From Meconema thalassinum (Eukaryota; Arthropoda; Insecta; Orthoptera; Tettigoniidae), in contig OX336389.2 in the NCBI GenBank assembly GCA_946902985.2, forward strand, positions 341,904,444 through 341,968,443: a stretch of 64,000 bases of DNA, read 5' to 3'. A model generated the notes under the pieces. That model made no database searches. It was given only the letters and a program-made list of their open reading frames with translations, and had not been told where the DNA came from. The translations under genes and the position numbers were made by a program. Positions 31,501 to 43,043 of the stretch are shown one piece after another; the first letter of the stretch is position 1; each line of letters begins with the position of its first letter.

Positions 31501-33231
31501 ATGGTAGGATTTAGACCCAAGTCTGTAGCTTTTACAATGCGCATGCGCTAGGAAGTTACACTCTCTCTCAGATAGGATGAGAAGATACAAACACAAAACA
31601 AACTTATGATTTTGGTGTGGAGAGCTGAGATATTTATGTTGCGAGAGAAGAATATAAGAGAGTCGCCAACTGATTAAGGAAAAAGACTACGAGGGTGTTA
31701 TTGCGTTATTTCAGCAGTGCCAACATTATCGTTTGGTGCCAGTTTTGCTGCTAAGTTCGAAAGCAGTGAACATCGAATAAGGATTTACATACAGCCACAA
31801 ACCTAATCTGGGGCATATGCACCCGATCCCTTTCCTGTACTACAAGCAGTAATTTTGGCTCTTCTTTTGCAGTGCCTATCCATGACCGAACTATGTATAA
31901 AGCCCATACTATAGTATGTGTCACAGATGCAAAATTTCAGAACACCAACAAGGTCTCATAGCTCTTGACAGACTCCTATAATGCGCTTCAGCGTACTCAC
32001 TCGTAGCGAGATTAGATGACTGCCTGGACGAAAATTACTGATGTAAAAATTGGACCAGAACAAGCCATACATCGCTACCGTACTTGGTTCGGTGACTGCC
32101 TTGACGAAAGAGACCCTTGGCCGCTACTTGGTTAGAAGGCTGTCTGGACGAAGGTTAGGTTTTTGTGTACCCATACGGTACTAATTGAATAGGCAGTATA
32201 GGTAGCGTTCTGTGAGCGGTTCAAATGAAAGAAACAGTGGTTTTGACAATGATTACAGTCTAATGTGTCGTCAATAGTGGCCCGCCAACCCGACCATTCT
32301 TACCTTCATTTTGAACAATGCAATGAGTTTTGACAAAGGTTTTAACTTCTGAAATTTGCAATAAATACCTCTTCCAATGATTCAAAATTGATCTGGGAAT
32401 GATCTAGTTCACTCCCCGGCTGTCTATAACCAGCGACAGGCGAATGATACTCAAGTTCGAGAGGGCTCGTGCCGAATCGATATGCAACGTAGCTCGATAC
32501 AGTATCGAACCTGTTCGAACTGTTAGCCGACCTCACACATAAAGTATGCGGAGCACTGACGGCCTAGACATTGTTTTCTGCAACCTTTCCCTCGCGAACG
32601 TTATGTGTGAACGTATTAAGACTATTAGAGGTTCTAATTCCACTGTCGGCAGCCCTGCAGATGGTTTTCCGTGCACACCAGGCACATGCTGGGGCTGTAC
32701 CTTAAAGGCGGCCGCATCCTTCCGTGCCTAGCCCTCTTCTGTCCCAATGTCACCGTACAACCTATCTTTGTCTGTGCAACGTAAACCAAATCGTACATAA
32801 TAATAACAATATTAATATAGATTATTCCTGCCCCCTTCACTGATACGTCTTTGGTTTCGAATATTCACATACTGTTGCCGCACCATTGTACGAAGAACGT
32901 GTTGTGACCCGTCGCCTTTATTCTGTGAACTCCAACGATGTTCAGTACGCAGTTTGTATATTCTGGGGAGACATGTGCATCGAATCATCGCACAAAGACA
33001 GATTGTGGCTGTCTCCACATTACAGATACAGTTTGAAGGGGTTATATGCACAAACTATACAGCAGTGCATAGCAAACACAGCACGAGCCGGTACCGCCTA
33101 GCACAATGCTCGAACACAGCCTTCTTGAGGTTTCTGGGCTCGTAAGAGCATGCCGATAGGTCACGGCGCGCACAAAAGTTAGAACTCTGACGTCATCTGT
33201 TCGAGCAGCTCGAGCCGAGCTCAAGCACATC
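31501..33231. other. Unassigned region with weak local repeats
   Basis: Three loose repeats of the theme GACTGCCTGGACGAAA (near 32020, 32093 and 32145) and a phrase GACAATGATTACAGTCTAATGTG (near 32245) that recurs near 33458. Frames are short and no domain is visible. Confidence 0.4.
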
Positions 33232-33370
33232 ACTATCTATAACCCACCCGCCATCCCAAATTATAACATGACTTATATAGTAAAAATTCCAGCTGTGTCT
33301 GCCATAATCAGCATTACAACCGTATTGCCAGCTCCATGAATACTTTACTAATTGTACAGGTGGTCTATCG
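33232..33370. repeat. Dispersed repeat, copy 3
   Basis: ACTTATATAGTAAAAATTCC and TTTACTAATTGTA tie it to the copies at 27054-27190 and 31370-31500. Confidence 0.4.
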
Positions 33371-35040
33371 TCCAGATCAATGTTCTTTTTTTTCAACCGT
33401 GCCCCGCAAGCTTCCCGCGACCATTCTAACTTTCGTTTAGTCTAATCTAATGGTTTTTGACAATGGTTACAGTCTAACATGTCCAGTTCAATGGTTGCAG
33501 CCTAATGTGCCCAGATTCTTGTTTCCAGCCGCAGACGAATGGGTTTTGCCTAGTGGTGGTGTATTTTATATCTTACATGTTGGGCACACTGCCGAAACAT
33601 CAATGTCTCGTCATGTGTTGCTCAGCTGGAGTGAGCAACATGGCTGCCATAGTTTAAATTTAACGAGAATGAAACATATATAATTACGTAATTTAGCACA
33701 TATTTCCAGTATATTAGTCATAATGAATGGCAATTTCAATAGGTATTGTCCCATGGAAACCCTGAAAAGGTAGAAAAATCATATATTATCATTCACCATC
33801 TAACTGAAACTGTTCAAGTCAGGTTCCTGTGTCCTGCACTGCAAATCAAACTATTTATTGAGTGTTGCTAACAAAATGACTTAGGCTGATAATTGAAATG
33901 CACCACCAAAATCTTCTTTTTTTTTCAGGTTATACGGTAATTTAGGATGTCTCAATAATTGGGTACATAGGCCTATTGTGTTGACAGACTGAAAATTCGC
34001 AATATCAATACTGCCAACCGGACACTAACAATTTGGGCATGATGCTGCAGTGATCAAGGCAATTTCCGGGCAACGCCTATTCTCAAATGTTATATTGTAT
34101 CTTAACAAGTAAAACACTTTACTGGTGAATTTTGCATATGCCCATTTTCAGTACGGTACCTCGGCTTAATAACATACGCTGTATACACAAGGAATGAGGC
34201 AAAAATTAAGGTTTGATAAAACTAATATTAAAAAAAACCTTTTGGAAAAGTGAATAAAATAACGGCAAATTGTATTCATAAATAAAACTTACAGGCTGTT
34301 TCGTATAAATCTTCTCCTCGGAAACTCTAGTTAGTTGGTTATTGGGGTTTCAATGGACTGAACTATGATGTCATCTGCCCCCTAAACTCTTACCTCGGCT
34401 CTTCTGCGTCCGTCTGAAAAGAAAGGAAACATTGTAAACACTCCCTAATGAATAAAATAAGCGTTCAGTACATTTTGAAAGGCATAACTTTTACTTACTT
34501 TTGATTATAAATAATAATCAACTCCAGGCTTCATTTCCTTCCGCAATGGCGGTCCGACCCACAAAGGTGCCGCGGCATTTCAACAAATCTTTGACTCGAA
34601 CGGTCACGTGATGTTTGTCACGTACAGGCAGCGGAAAGGAACAGTAAAATACACATGGAAGGGGTATATTAGGTGGCCAATCACAAATCAAGGCAATGAG
34701 TTTCTTCTGACCAATCAGGTGAAGTATCATTACTGTCTGCAGACGTATGTTTGCTGGCTGCATAAAGCGCTGTTGTTGTTGTGGTAAGATTGATGGACAC
34801 AGTTGCCACTTCGCCCAATAGCTTCTGTACAGATTTCACCACAGTAGCACAGACCCGTCACACGTCATGTTTGTAAACACAGACAGAAATTTGCTAACCT
34901 AACCATACGCCTATAAAAACTATCCATATGGTCCGTAGCACAAAGGTATGCACGATACTCTAGGAAGGGTTAAGGAAAAATCAGTACACACATACTTCGT
35001 GTCAAATCATAAAACGTAGAAAAATACAGCAAACGAAAGA
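33371..35040. other. Unassigned region with a CCAAT/E-box patch
   Basis: Nothing coding is recognised. At 34600-34730 a CACGTG E-box (34604-34609) lies near GGCCAATCACAAATC and GACCAATCAGG, two CCAAT boxes. This looks promoter-like, but no gene start is evident beside it. The 3' UTR of the LINE that follows probably begins somewhere above 34900. Confidence 0.4.
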
Positions 35041-35052
35041 GGGGACCATAAA

Positions 35053-35269
35053 TTATAACGTAAAAGGGAGATGGTCCAAATACTTCATTATGGCCTCGAA
35101 CAATGGAATTACAGGATTATGCAACATAGTGGACATATTTAAGGGCAATGTATAACCTAACGATCTTAACTTTCTGAGCATCACTATCATCGGTTCATTG
35201 AAAACGTCACACTGAAACATCAGATGGCTAAGTGTACCCCTCATTCTACCACACATACACCTACAGTTG
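35053..35269 (-). pseudogene. LINE ORF2 C-terminal Cys-rich tail (separated exon-like piece)
   Basis: Reads CRCMCGRMRGTLSHLMFQC, then a helical end to a TAA at 35053. The CxCG...H..F.C pattern is the usual finger-like end of I/R1-type ORF2 proteins. It continues the ORF2 that breaks off at 36433, on the other side of the inserted DNA transposon, so it is not an independent gene. Confidence 0.8.
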
Positions 35270-35610
35270 TAATACTTAGAGTTGAAGTCTGACAGTTCTT
35301 AGAGGGAGGTCCTTTTACTGCCTACCGGGGTGGGTTAAAGAGAGGTGGGGGGTATGGTTGTCATGGAAACGGCGTGGGGCGACTGCGGTTGTCATGGAGA
35401 TAAGCCCTCTGGCCAGCTCGTGTTGAAGAGGAGTTTGTAGGAGTTGCCAAACCTCGCACTTCTGAGTTAGATCTTGTCACAAGCAGTTCAGCGTGAGTGT
35501 TATTCTATTTGTGTTTCTGTTTGGAGGCCGTCATTAAGTATCTAACGGTATTTTAAATACTAATTACGTAGACCTACAATTGTTGTATTGCATTATATAT
35601 TTCGAGCATT

Positions 35611-36142
35611 ATGAATACTCCTCGAGGGAGAGGGAGGCCCAGAACTCGTCCACCTCATGAAAAAAATACCGCCAGTCATGGTGTGACAATTCATCACCAA
35701 GGAAGAGAAATGATATGTGCCGCAAGGGAATTCTTTGAAGAGGAGGCTAAGAGTTTTTCGGAAAAGAATGTTCCTTTAATTCCATTCCAGAAAGTTCAAG
35801 AACGCACTGCGAAAGCTCTTAGAGTTAGTAAAAGTACTGTGACAAGAGTTACGATGGAGAAATACAACAACTCAGAAGAGGGTTCATCTAAACTGTCCAT
35901 GCCTGGAATGAAGCGGCCTAGAACCTCCAGAATTACAAATCTGGATCCGTTTAAAGACGATGCTATTCGCCGGCACATATATTCTTACTACACCAGGAGG
36001 GAACATCCAACAATTCAAAAACTGTTATTTACACTTCCGAACGACTTATTTAAAGGCAGTTACTCTTCCTTACTGAAAGTGGTTCATAACCTTGGTTTTG
36101 AATATAAAGCTATCAACAGTAGGAAGCTGCTGATGGAGAGAG
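35611..36142 (+). pseudogene. Transposase N-terminal HTH region, truncated
   Basis: ATG at 35611, starting with a GRGRPRTRPPHEKN AT-hook-like segment, then a winged-helix region with KVQERTAKALRVSKSTVTRV, a MPGMKRP linker and FKDDAIRRHIYSYYTRREHP, ending near SRKLLMERG. I associate this layout with a widespread arthropod transposase of the ITm type, whose DDE domain should follow. Instead a reversed tRNA-like SINE head begins near 36146, and the frame ends with unrelated residues at 36231. The catalytic part is therefore missing. Confidence 0.72.
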
Positions 36143-36145
36143 GTG

Positions 36146-36222
36146 ACGGACTGAGCCAGGATCGAACCTGCCAAGTTGAGCTCAGAAAGCCAGCGCTCTA
36201 CTGTCCGAGCTTTTCAGCCGAC
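36146..36222 (-). repeat. tRNA-derived SINE head fragment
   Basis: The minus strand reads GCTCGGACAGTAGAGCGCTG (A box side) and GGCAGGTTCGATCCTGGCTC (B box side) within 75 bases. Only the head is present; the body is lost at the junction with the transposase remnant. No cloverleaf acceptor pairing was seen, so a tRNA gene is unlikely. Confidence 0.65.
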
Positions 36223-36432
36223 CTCTGTTAAAGAAAACCGAACATAAGACCAAGTCAGTCATGGTCTGGCCAGGTAGTCTACAAGAAAACACAGCGGTCA
36301 GAATGAACGAACAAGCCAGCCGGAAGTGAGAAGGGTAGGGTATGGAATGCAGGAATGTGGCAACCGCGTGAAATGGCACGTGCAATGCTCCTCCCTCCAG
36401 CACTAGCTGTCAGACGTCAACTCTAAGTATTA

Positions 36433-37123
36433 CGACCATAGCATTCTCGCGAAGGTTCATGCGTGCCATATACATCGGTGTCAGAGCATGCTGAAAACGT
36501 AAACGTATTATAGTAATAATGTGGCGTCTCGTATATTTGCCTACCCGAAACCATGGTGTTGTTCTGATAGGGGGTTGTACCAGAAAATAATTACGAGCCT
36601 TAAAGGGCGCGATATTAGACCATTCAGTTTGCCATTCATTGAGGAGCTGGGAATAGATAACAGGCAAAAAGTCCGTAAAAGGTACAGCGATATTATAAAC
36701 GACTCCATATCCCTGTGCTGCCCACTTTGCCATGCGGTCAACATCCTCGTTTCCTTGGATACCCGAATGCCCCGGGATCCAAGTGAGCATAACCTCCTGA
36801 GCCATGGTCTGAAAATCATACAACATTTGCGCAACTTGATACACTTACCAATTGTCAGAGCTACTCGGATTCGATAAAGCCTGGATGACACTCATTGAAT
36901 CCGTGCAAATCATTGCAGGGGAAACTCTGTGTGTACATATATACTGACAAGTTTGACGAATGGCAAATACTTCAGCTGTAAAAATCGTTAGATATTTTGG
37001 CAAACTATATGTTCGTATGATCTGTCGATCCGGAGCATAAAAAGCCGCCCCCACTCCATCTGGTGACAACATTCTTGAGCCATCTGTATATAAAAAAAGT
37101 ATAATGGGAATAGTAATTGACAA
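36433..37123 (-). pseudogene. LINE ORF2 RNase H domain
   Basis: Reads LYTDGSRM (first Asp), FTAEVFAIRQ (Glu), ICTDSMSVIQAL (second Asp), then an in-frame TAA at 36845-36847, and after it LTWIPGHSGIQGNEDVDRMA (His and last Asp). All four RNase H residues are recognisable. The single stop and the DNA transposon insertion at 36432 interrupt it. The domain degrades the RNA strand during LINE reverse transcription. Confidence 0.82.
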
Positions 37124-38620
37124 TATCCCGAAAGCATCGTGAAATTACTTGCGGAAAACGCTGATACATCCGGAATAGCGCCGGTAAGGAGGTGTGCAAT
37201 ATATTTGACTGGGATTGTAAAACCCTATATGAAACCGTGTATGGTAAAGGTTTGAGCGTCTGAAGTATATCTGACCGAAAAGCTTGCAAGATTTCATATG
37301 CCAATACCAAAGCCGGCTTATGCGGACGTGCAAATCGATTTCGCGCATAATACTCCACAAGCAACTGTACTTTATTGAGAATCGGTGACGCCGACAATGA
37401 CATTTTAGAAGCCAGGTACTTACTGGCTAAAAATCTCCGTCGTAAGTGTAAAGGTAATTCCCCAGATTCAACTAGTAATGCACAGGTGGGACTGGACGAA
37501 AGCGCCCCCAAAATAATACGTAAAGCCCGATACTGCAACCTGTCAAAAGTGACCAACCGACTACTCGCCATCATGTCGTAGAAAAAGCAACCATAATCCA
37601 TCTGGGAACGAATAATATTCTTATATACCGTAAGTAATAAATGAGGATCCGCCCCCCAACTCCGGCGTGTTAGCGCTCGGAGAACGTGTAGTCTTTTTTC
37701 AATTCGAACAGTGAGTGTTTGAACCTGGCGCGACCACAGTAATTGGTCATCAATATGTAATCCCAAATATTTGATGCTACGAACCACCTCTATGGCTCCC
37801 TGTCTAAATAAAATTGGACAGCGATCAACCTGCCTTTGATGAGTAATAATTATGGCAGAATTTTTCCTCGCCGACGTGTCAAATCCGTGATTATGGAACC
37901 ATGTATGAGCAGCAGTCAATGCATCATATATATCCTGACGACAGAGCTGAATAGTATCACGCGAACAATAAATAAGAAAATCATCTGCGTATTGAATGAT
38001 TCGTGCATAAGGAAGGATGACCGATTCTAATGTCTGAGTATAAATTGAAAAAAAGAATACCGCTTAAAATTTCACCTTGAGACAATCCACGAGAAGTCTG
38101 ACGGTTATCAAGTTCACCAGTGGGGGTGTGTAAAAATAGTCGACGATGGTGTAAAAAATTCCGTATTAAACATATGAAAGGTAATGGGAAAAACAGCTCC
38201 CCTAGACGATGTTGTAATATGACTGGATCCACCGCATCATAGGCCCCCTGAATATCCACACATACGGCAACCGTGTGTTGTTTGCGAGCTTTCGCTAATA
38301 AGATATCCGTCAAAAAAATCGTAAGAGTGTCGATTGTACCAAACCGTTTACGGAATGCAAATTGTGACCTCGAAAATAAATTATAGTACTCCAAACACCA
38401 TTGCAATCTACGTAATAAAATTTTTTGAAATAATTTTCTTAGACACGAACCAAGATTGATGCCGCGATAGCTTAGGGGGGTCTCTGGCATCTTTCATGGG
38501 TTTTAATATCGGCAGAATTTCAAAATTATTCCATTCCGCAGGATACGTACCATTTGTCAGTACCATATTGTAAAGCGCAATCAAGACCGTCAGTGCTGGG
38601 TCCGGGAAATGAGCAATCAT
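37005..38620 (-). pseudogene. LINE ORF2 reverse transcriptase domain
   Basis: Three overlapping frames hold the fingers-to-thumb order: LTVLIALYNMVLTNGTYPAE with EWNNFEILPILKP, then LSYRGINLGSCLRKLFQKIL, SQFAFRKRFGT, DIQGAYDAVD, GLSQGEILSGILF, and the catalytic IQYADDFLIY near 37970-37990, followed by NSAIIITHQR and VRSIKYLGLHID. YADD and both catalytic aspartates survive, but shifts near 38450, 38000 and 37010 break the frame. It primes DNA synthesis at the nicked target. Confidence 0.85.
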
Positions 38621-39960
38621 CCCATAAGTAATGTAATCATACCCGGACTCGTGGATTTAGTGTGACGCAACGCAGTCGAGATATCATGGCGCGTGATTGG
38701 TTGTTGTAAAACCTGAAACTTATCCGAAGTCAAATAAGGTGGTACAAATGCGTGTCCGAAAACTGAATCTGGCGTTAGAGAATGATAAAACATTTGAAAA
38801 CCTGTCTGCGTGAGTCCCGTACTAGGACGAGTACGTCGAGTATTCGATAATTGTTTTATCAAAGACCATAAGATGCTCAAAGAAGTATGGGAATTGAATG
38901 TACTAATATGAATTTGCCACGCCAACCGTCGTTTTTCATTAAATGTCTTCTGAAGCTGAGCAGTGAGACTTTTGTAACGTAGATAATTATCAGCCGTCCC
39001 ATGTACGCGATATCTTTTTGAACATGCCTTTCTCCGACGAACAAGCAAAGCACACTCTGCGTCCCACCAATGGACCGTACCCGGATGCTGTGACGAATAC
39101 GATGCTATCGCGCGCTGGGGGTGATAACAATCTAGAAATCGTTGTATCAGCTGTAATAAAGAATAATACCGTTGATACGGCGATGTTCGCGAAGTCCCCA
39201 ATCCATCATTTATAAAGTGTTGAAAAATTTCATAGTCGAAATGCCGTAAATTCCTTTTGATGGTAAAAAGACATGGACGGTCAAGCTTCTCACCCGGTTT
39301 CGCATAATATATAAGAATTGGAAAATGATCGCTCTGATGAGTGTCCCCAAGTGTTCGCCATTCCAATTGATGGGCAATATCCGCTGTTGTAATAGTCAAA
39401 TCTACCGCACTCTTTGGACGTTCCGGTGGTGTTATGCGCGTAGGCGACCCATCATTAAGAATATTCAAGGCATAATTTTGAAGTGCATGCACAATATGGC
39501 GACCTTTAGGATTGACACGCTCACTGCCCCAGAGTCCATGATGGGCATTAAAATCCCCGAGAACTATATGTTTAGAAAATTGTGAAATATATTTGAAATA
39601 CATCGACCATTGACGTTACGATCCCTGAACTTGGGGAGGGCAATATAAATTACTAAACATAGTATTGCCGATCTGAAAACACTGATGAAAACTACGTAGT
39701 AGAAGATAAGAAATTGGGATCATTGAAAAAGGGATATCATTTCGAATAAGGGTGCTTATACTGCCATAACCAGGACCATCTTCTCTAACAATATTATACA
39801 GTGGGATCGTAAAACGATATTGGGGCGATAGCCAAGTTTCTTGTAAAAAAAATAACATCCGGGTGGAAGTCATCAATTAATTTAAGTAATTCATGCCTCT
39901 TGTTGACTATACTCCTGCAATTCCATTGGAGGAGCCACACGTCTCTTTAAAAACAGAAAG
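38617..39960 (-). pseudogene. LINE ORF2 AP-type endonuclease domain
   Basis: The start of ORF2 reads LLQWNCRSIVNKRHELLKLI near 39940, then after a shift in a T-run near 39850 LQETWLSPQYR (catalytic Glu), and from 39603 VLGDFNAHHGLWGS and HQSDHFPI (Asp/Asn and the SDH motif). These are the AP-endonuclease signatures that nick target DNA. At least two frameshifts (near 39850 and 39605-39620) and the frame end at 38617 disable it. Confidence 0.85.
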
Positions 39961-40017
39961 AGAAAATCAGTGAAACTAGTGACCCAGGGTCTGGTTGTCA
40001 TGCTGTGTTGATTTTTC

Positions 40018-41362
40018 CTACGGGGGTAGCAAAGGTAATACCCTATCTAACAAATTTTTAACACAATGCGCCCATTGCGCATTATGCCCTAACAACTCCA
40101 TAAGTTTAGTAAATTCTGCCAAAATAGTTTTTGTTGGCTCCGATCCAGGCGACCCTGAACCAGGCCCGGGACTGTGTAGATTACTTGTCTCCGACGTCTT
40201 GGCTGAGAAGACCGGTGGGGTCTTTTCCAATCTCGGTTGGTTAAAAAGCTGGCAATAAGCACTCCTATCATATCCCAGAGGTTGTACCACTTTGGGGGCC
40301 GCATGAACGATTTCCGTAAACTTGCGCTTTCGGGCCGGCTCATTCTGCCTGACACTTGGAGCTGAACTTAAGGGCGGAAATTGTTGGGGGTAAAGTTAAT
40401 GGGTTAAATGTGGGCCCCATTTGACTTTTCATGATCTCATTATACGATTTATTTTCCACACACATCCGTCTTTTAATTTCAACTTGTTGTTGATGTATTT
40501 CGCAACGAATGGCACCTGCCGGGTGATTCTCTGCACAATTGGCACATTTAGATAAAACTTCCTTACATCCCGAGGTTAGGTGTTCAGCTGCACAATTGCC
40601 ACAGCGAGGGGCTCGAGCCCGGCAATGTAACTGCACATGTCTGTAACGTTGACACTTGGTGCATCGTAGAGGCGAGAAAATATACAAATTAACTTCTAGC
40701 ATAACATTAAAAATGCTGACATAAGGCGGTAAGTTCTGAGTCTCAAAAAAGATTTTCACAGTCCCCGTAGCTATGCGTTCCGTTTGGCCATCCACAGTTC
40801 TGTTTCGAAAGAAGCGCTGTACCCGTAAAATGGGGACGGGAGCCTCTATATACTTGATTAGTTCCTCATTCGTAAGAGACGTGTCAACCCCTCGCACAAG
40901 TCCAACCCGTTGGACATTAGAGGAGGGGATAAAAGCTGTCAAATTCCTCTCACGTAGTATCGTATTTTCCAAAAAAGCATTTGCATCGCGATAATTTGTG
41001 AATTGTATTTGTACTCTATTTCGTCCCTTTTTCTGAATTTCTCGTATGCCCGGGATTTTTCTTTCATAGAAAAGCCGACCCAAGGCCATCGGATGTAAAT
41101 TTCCAATCGCCTGAGCCCCTTCCCCCTGAACAAAAACAATATATGGTCCAGTATGATGGCTAGGATAACGATAGTCCGTGGCCGGGGTTCGTACTGGGTC
41201 AGTTGAGGATCCCATCATCGGTTTCGTTGTCTCCTGGGTTGAAATAATCGGTTGCTCATGAACGATTGACATACCCTCCATAGGGATAATACCATCCACG
41301 AAAACATTCCCTGTATTGTCTGGGGGTTGGCCCATTAACGTCCCATCACTCTGAGCCGCCAT
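40018..41362 (-). pseudogene. LINE ORF1 nucleic-acid-binding protein
   Basis: ATG at 41362-41360; the frame also has a GTG five codons earlier. After a Pro/Thr-rich start and an RRM-like middle (VQIQFTNYRDANAFLENTIL) come three Cys/His knuckles: CTKCQRYRHVQLHC, CGNCAAEHLTSGC and CANCAENHPAGAIRC. This is the ORF1 layout of I-type LINEs, an RNA-binding chaperone. One shift near 40375-40395 ends the frame at 40340, while the true continuation runs to 40018 in the next frame (QPLGYDRSAYCQLFNQ). Confidence 0.82.
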
Positions 41363-41760
41363 CGCGACCTCACACAACTAGTATATAAAACTTATTAACA
41401 GCCCTATAACACAATGGCACAAAACACCAACACCAATCACTAACGAAACACAAAACTAAAAGTACACTCCAACGGATCACACACACACACGCAAGCCGCA
41501 AGCTTTTGAGGTGTTGCTGTGAGCACAGCTGTCGTGAAACTGAAAGCGCTGTCGAGCGCTGCACCGCTTCGGAACAAAAAGCAAGAAGCAGCCTAAAATC
41601 CATGGAATATAGATATCTTCCACCAACAACCAATAAGAACCCAGCAGCCTCTAGCCAATCAAACAGTGGATCAGCTCTGTACCTAGCCGCTCGTGATATC
41701 TCTGGCCAAGTACGCCTGGTCCGCCGCAGCGCAGCGCTGGCTCCGATCTGCGATGTAAGT

Positions 41761-43039
41761 TAGCATTGGTGCTTGCGACCTAATTTACATGTTAAAACAC
41801 CGCAAGATATCCTCATAGGCGCTAATAAGTTCGACATCTCCACTTACTTTACTGTGCCCAATTATAATTTAATAAGTCGTCTCCTGTAATAGTCCAGTTT
41901 CGACAATAAGCGAAGACAGAGAGCAAGTTCAAAATGCTATTAGTTTTGCCAGCTATCGGTAAATTTAAAAAAAGAACGGCACAATTAACCTCGCTATCAG
42001 AAAGGATTTCTTCACATTGTTACAAATTTTACATCCCTTCAGACTTACAACACAGAACAAAAGCCGTATGAACGCAACTTTCAACTTTACCGTAGATTAC
42101 TATAAAATTCAATAATAGGCCTAACCATAAATTTCACTCAACAAACGCCAAAATCAGTAAACTACCATCATTTCAGAAGAACTTAATATTAAACAGACAT
42201 AGAAGGCATAGTCATGACCCCTTCATAGAGTAGGCTATTGTCTAAAATTGATCACGCCTCCTTCAGCATTACGGTACATATAATTATGTTTTTTAATTCA
42301 TTGTATTTTTATTCTCATCCCTTTCTTCACAGAAGTAGTCTTTAATGGAATCAAGAGCGTTTTTATTTACACCATACTGGACAAATACTTAGGCAAATTA
42401 GGAAATATATGTGGAACAGAATAGTCTTTCAATCGCCAGTTGGTTCTAGGGAGAAGTAATACTTACTTCCCTTCTACCACAAATTTGTCAAATTTAACAA
42501 TTAAATCTTCTGAAAAGTGAGCATCACAGATGTAGGACTTTTCAGTAAGTTCACTATCCTTCCCTCTTATGGCCCCTTTGCCCTTGATAAAACGTTCCTA
42601 ATCTTTAGGAGGTTTGAAAAACCGTCTGACCTTTCTACAATCCCCATAGCTAGATCTGCATCCTGGTACAAAAGAGCAAGGCATCTTCACTACTCACATT
42701 AAGCACTCATGAAAATGTAAGGGCTAAACTGCTGTTTACTTACATTAAATGACAATAAAATTAACACACGAAGATAACGTCAACACACGACAAGAAATTA
42801 AATGCCATTTCAGTTAATGCTTCCTACAATAGCATTTCAGGTATTAATACTATGAAGTAATAGTGTAAGCACTTGTATATCAATAAAGGTTTGCACAGAA
42901 CACCACCAAAACACTCCGACCTATTAAATACTTAATATATCGCACATAAACCCATAAACATATGTGGAAATCAACAATCTCAAGTCGACTGTAGCGCTGC
43001 GTAGCGGCGAGTGCCAACCCGATCCGTATTCATTACATG
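41761..43039. other. Unassigned spacer left of the tandem gypsy array
   Basis: No domain or repeat recognised. It supplies the CTAT target copy at its right end (43040-43043). Confidence 0.5.
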
Positions 43040-43043
43040 CTAT

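Larger units (their letters stand above)
35272..36430 (+). mobile_element. TA-inserting (IS630/Tc1/mariner-type) DNA transposon, nested
   Basis: Inverted ends ATACTTAGAGTTGAAGTCTG (35272) and, reversed from 36430, ATACTTAGAGTTGACGTCTG, matching over about 27 bp with one or two differences. A TA lies outside each (35270-35271 and 36431-36432). Both flanks belong to one LINE, so it inserted into that LINE. At 1159 bp it carries only the N-terminal part of a transposase, so it is non-autonomous. Confidence 0.88.
35053..41760 (-). mobile_element. I-like non-LTR retrotransposon, decayed and split
   Basis: On the minus strand the order is a 5' leader (about 41760-41363), ORF1 with zinc knuckles, ORF2 with AP-type endonuclease, RT, RNase H and a C-terminal Cys-rich tail ending at 35053. 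An RNase H after RT points to the I group of LINEs. Several frameshifts and stops make it inactive. A TA-flanked DNA transposon (35272-36430) separates the last ~70 codons from the rest. Outer ends are approximate, with no poly(A) or target duplication identified. Confidence 0.85.

Noticed and set aside
34540..34790. Host gene promoter with CCAAT boxes and an E-box
   Set aside because: No first exon or open frame beside it. The motifs are short enough to occur by chance.
35053..35256. Independent small Cys-rich gene
   Set aside because: It is the C-terminal tail of the LINE ORF2, separated by the nested transposon.
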